From positions 1 through 15,612 of the forward strand of contig CALLZQ010000357.1 of NCBI GenBank assembly GCA_937858255.1: 15,612 nt of DNA, in the 5' to 3' direction. The DNA is from an uncultured Tabrizicola sp. (GTDB lineage: Bacteria > Pseudomonadota > Alphaproteobacteria > Rhodobacterales > Rhodobacteraceae). The first letter of the stretch is position 1; every line of letters starts with the position of its first letter. Made by a program: the position numbers and the translations under genes. The notes below the pieces were generated by a model that did no database searches, had not been told where the DNA came from, and worked only from the letters and a program-made list of their open reading frames with translations. Shown piece by piece: positions 14,452-15,612 of this stretch.

Positions 14452-15171
14452 CTCGACCAGCGAGATCACCACGCGGCGATTCTGCCGGCCCTTTTTCTCG
14501 ATCTTGCCGATTTCGACCTGCCCGATTTCGCCGGTACGCGCGACATGGGTGCCGCCACAGGGTTGAAGGTCGATTTGGCTGGCGCCGCTGCCAATGCGGA
14601 TCAGCCGCACCCGGCCCTGCCCGGTGGGCGGCATGACCGACATGGTCTTGACCAGCCCCGGATTGGCAGCCAGTTCCGCGTCAGAGATCCAGTCCTCGGT
14701 GACGGGCAGATCGCGCTCGATCAGCCGGTTCAGCCGGTCACTCAGTGCGGCGATATCGGCTGGCGGCTCGGGCATGTCGAAATCCAGCCGCCCGCGCTCG
14801 GCGCCGATCTGGCCCCCCGTCACTGGCAAGGGGATCACCACCGACAACAGATGCAGGGCGGTATGCACCCGCATGTGCCGGTGCCGCCGTGTCCAGTCGA
14901 GATGCTGCACCACCTCGGCCCCCGGGGGCGGCAGCGCCAGCGGCTCGGCCGGAACAAGGGCAATCCGCCCGCCCTCGACCTTGACCGCCGTGGCGATGGT
15001 CATCCGCCCGCCCGGCCAGACCAGATGCCCCGAATCCCCCGGCTGCCCGCCCCCGGTCGGGTAGAACAGCGTTCGGTCCAGCAGGATCCCCCCCTCGGGC
15101 GTATGGCCCAGCACCCGGCCGGGCGCCTCGGCCAGATAGGGATCGTCGCGGAACAAAAGCTCGGTCGTCAT
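14449..15171 (-). CDS. alaX: Alanyl-tRNA editing protein, AlaX type
   Basis: A 240-residue stand-alone editing protein that hydrolyses mischarged Ser- or Gly-tRNA(Ala) in trans. The zinc-site motifs are clear: HTALH (His103, His107) and CGGTH (Cys205, His209). The N-terminal [16 protein letters not shown] is the glycine motif of the AlaX-M type, and the length fits that group, which lacks the long C-terminal extension of AlaX-L. The start codon overlaps the upstream MscS stop by four bases (ATGA), so translation is probably coupled. It converges on the XRE-type gene across a stop-codon hairpin. Confidence in family is high; exact substrate is inferred. Confidence 0.95.
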   Translation of the reverse strand: MTTELLFRDDPYLAEAPGRVLGHTPEGGILLDRTLFYPTGGGQPGDSGHLVWPGGRMTIATAVKVEGGRIALVPAEPLALPPPGAEVVQHLDWTRRHRHMRVHTALHLLSVVIPLPVTGGQIGAERGRLDFDMPEPPADIAALSDRLNRLIERDLPVTEDWISDAELAANPGLVKTMSVMPPTGQGRVRLIRIGSGASQIDLQPCGGTHVARTGEIGQVEIGKIEKKGRQNRRVVISLVE

Positions 15172-15612
15172 CGGCGCCCCCCCTCGGGCGAGGCTGAGGC
15201 ATCCCCCGGCCCCTCCCCTCCGCCATCTTCGTCATCCTGCGGCGAAAGCCCCTCGCCCGGCACATAGTCGCGCGGCAGACTGCCCGGATGTGCCTGTTCC
15301 AGCACCGGCGCTGCTGCCGCCTCGGGCGGTTCGCCCCGGAAGGCACGGGCCACCTCGCGCGCATTGACCAGCGTGATGTCGCGCTGTGCAAAGGGCACTT
15401 CGATATGTTCCTCGGAAAAACGCCGGGCAATCTGGTGGTTGATCTCGCTGCGCACAGACAGGCTGAAATTCACATCGCGCAAGATCACCCGGATCTCGAA
15501 ATTCAGGCTGTCGGCGCCAAAGCCGACAAAGGCCACCACCGGCGCCGGGTTCAGCAGCGCCAGCGGCTGTGCCTCGGCAATTTCGCGCAACACCCGCTCG
15601 ACCTTGCGGGTA
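15168..15612 (-). CDS. MscS-family mechanosensitive channel, C-terminal part
   Basis: Only the last 147 residues lie in the window; the N-terminus with the pore is beyond the right edge. The visible part starts [19 protein letters not shown], then [21 protein letters not shown], followed by [30 protein letters not shown], the end of the MscS cytoplasmic cage domain. A tail of about 60 residues, rich in Pro, Gly, Glu and Asp, follows and looks disordered. MscS channels open under membrane tension to release solutes during osmotic downshock. Its stop overlaps the AlaX start by four bases. Confidence 0.9.
   Translation of the reverse strand, partial: TRKVERVLREIAEAQPLALLNPAPVVAFVGFGADSLNFEIRVILRDVNFSLSVRSEINHQIARRFSEEHIEVPFAQRDITLVNAREVARAFRGEPPEAAAAPVLEQAHPGSLPRDYVPGEGLSPQDDEDGGGEGPGDASASPEGGRR

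Noticed and set aside
14545..15267. Plus-strand open frame of 240 codons
   Set aside because: Antisense to the AlaX gene, which has all zinc-site motifs.
1..15612. CRISPR arrays, insertion sequences, phage genes
   Set aside because: No regularly spaced repeats, no transposase or integrase motifs and no terminal inverted repeats with target duplications were seen.

Overview
The window is high-GC DNA with dense, often overlapping genes. Its gene content (fused ArsR-ArsC followed by an ArsJ-type module, a beta-class GST, stand-alone tRNA-editing proteins) and codon use suggest an alphaproteobacterium, probably of the Rhodobacterales/Paracoccus type. That assignment is an inference from gene style; no rRNA marker is present.

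Layout: (1) 1-2569: an AraC-family regulator on the minus strand, running off the left edge, faces an EamA-type exporter that overlaps a stand-alone B3/B4 tRNA-binding-domain gene. (2) 2578-4767: an HxlR regulator faces a tight four-gene series: beta-class GST, a small NTF2/SnoaL-fold protein, a 4-oxalocrotonate-tautomerase-like gene broken by one in-frame amber codon, and a YdcZ-type small DMT transporter. Every junction is a 1- or 4-base overlap, so the genes look translationally coupled. The set resembles a detoxification and efflux locus. (3) 4833-8102: an arsenic operon made of an ArsR-ArsC fusion, a GAPDH and an ArsJ-like MFS exporter. By established knowledge GAPDH makes 1-arseno-3-phosphoglycerate from arsenate and ArsJ exports it. 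A perfect 8-8-8 inverted repeat overlaps the arsRC start codon, which may belong to a leaderless transcript. (4) 8230-12638: a promoter and a 1425-residue secreted multidomain protein: signal peptide, duplicated N-terminal module, beta-helix, DUF11-like domain, cysteine-peptidase-like domain with a Cys-His-Asp triad, and a beta-trefoil-like C-terminus. I do not recognise this protein as a described system; it is the most novel item here. (5) 12639-13104: a gene-poor stretch with an extended palindrome downstream of tRNA-Ser(GGA). (6) 13116-14436: a small unknown protein divergent from an XRE-type regulator, separated by a palindrome-rich region. (7) 14449-15612: an AlaX-type alanyl-tRNA editing protein overlapping the C-terminus of an MscS channel that continues past the right edge.

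Two themes recur. Both convergent gene pairs end in a short hairpin whose arms contain both stop codons. Both stand-alone tRNA-editing-type genes (B3/B4 and AlaX) are ATGA-coupled to a membrane protein gene. All functional statements rest on reading motifs by eye; no database search was run.
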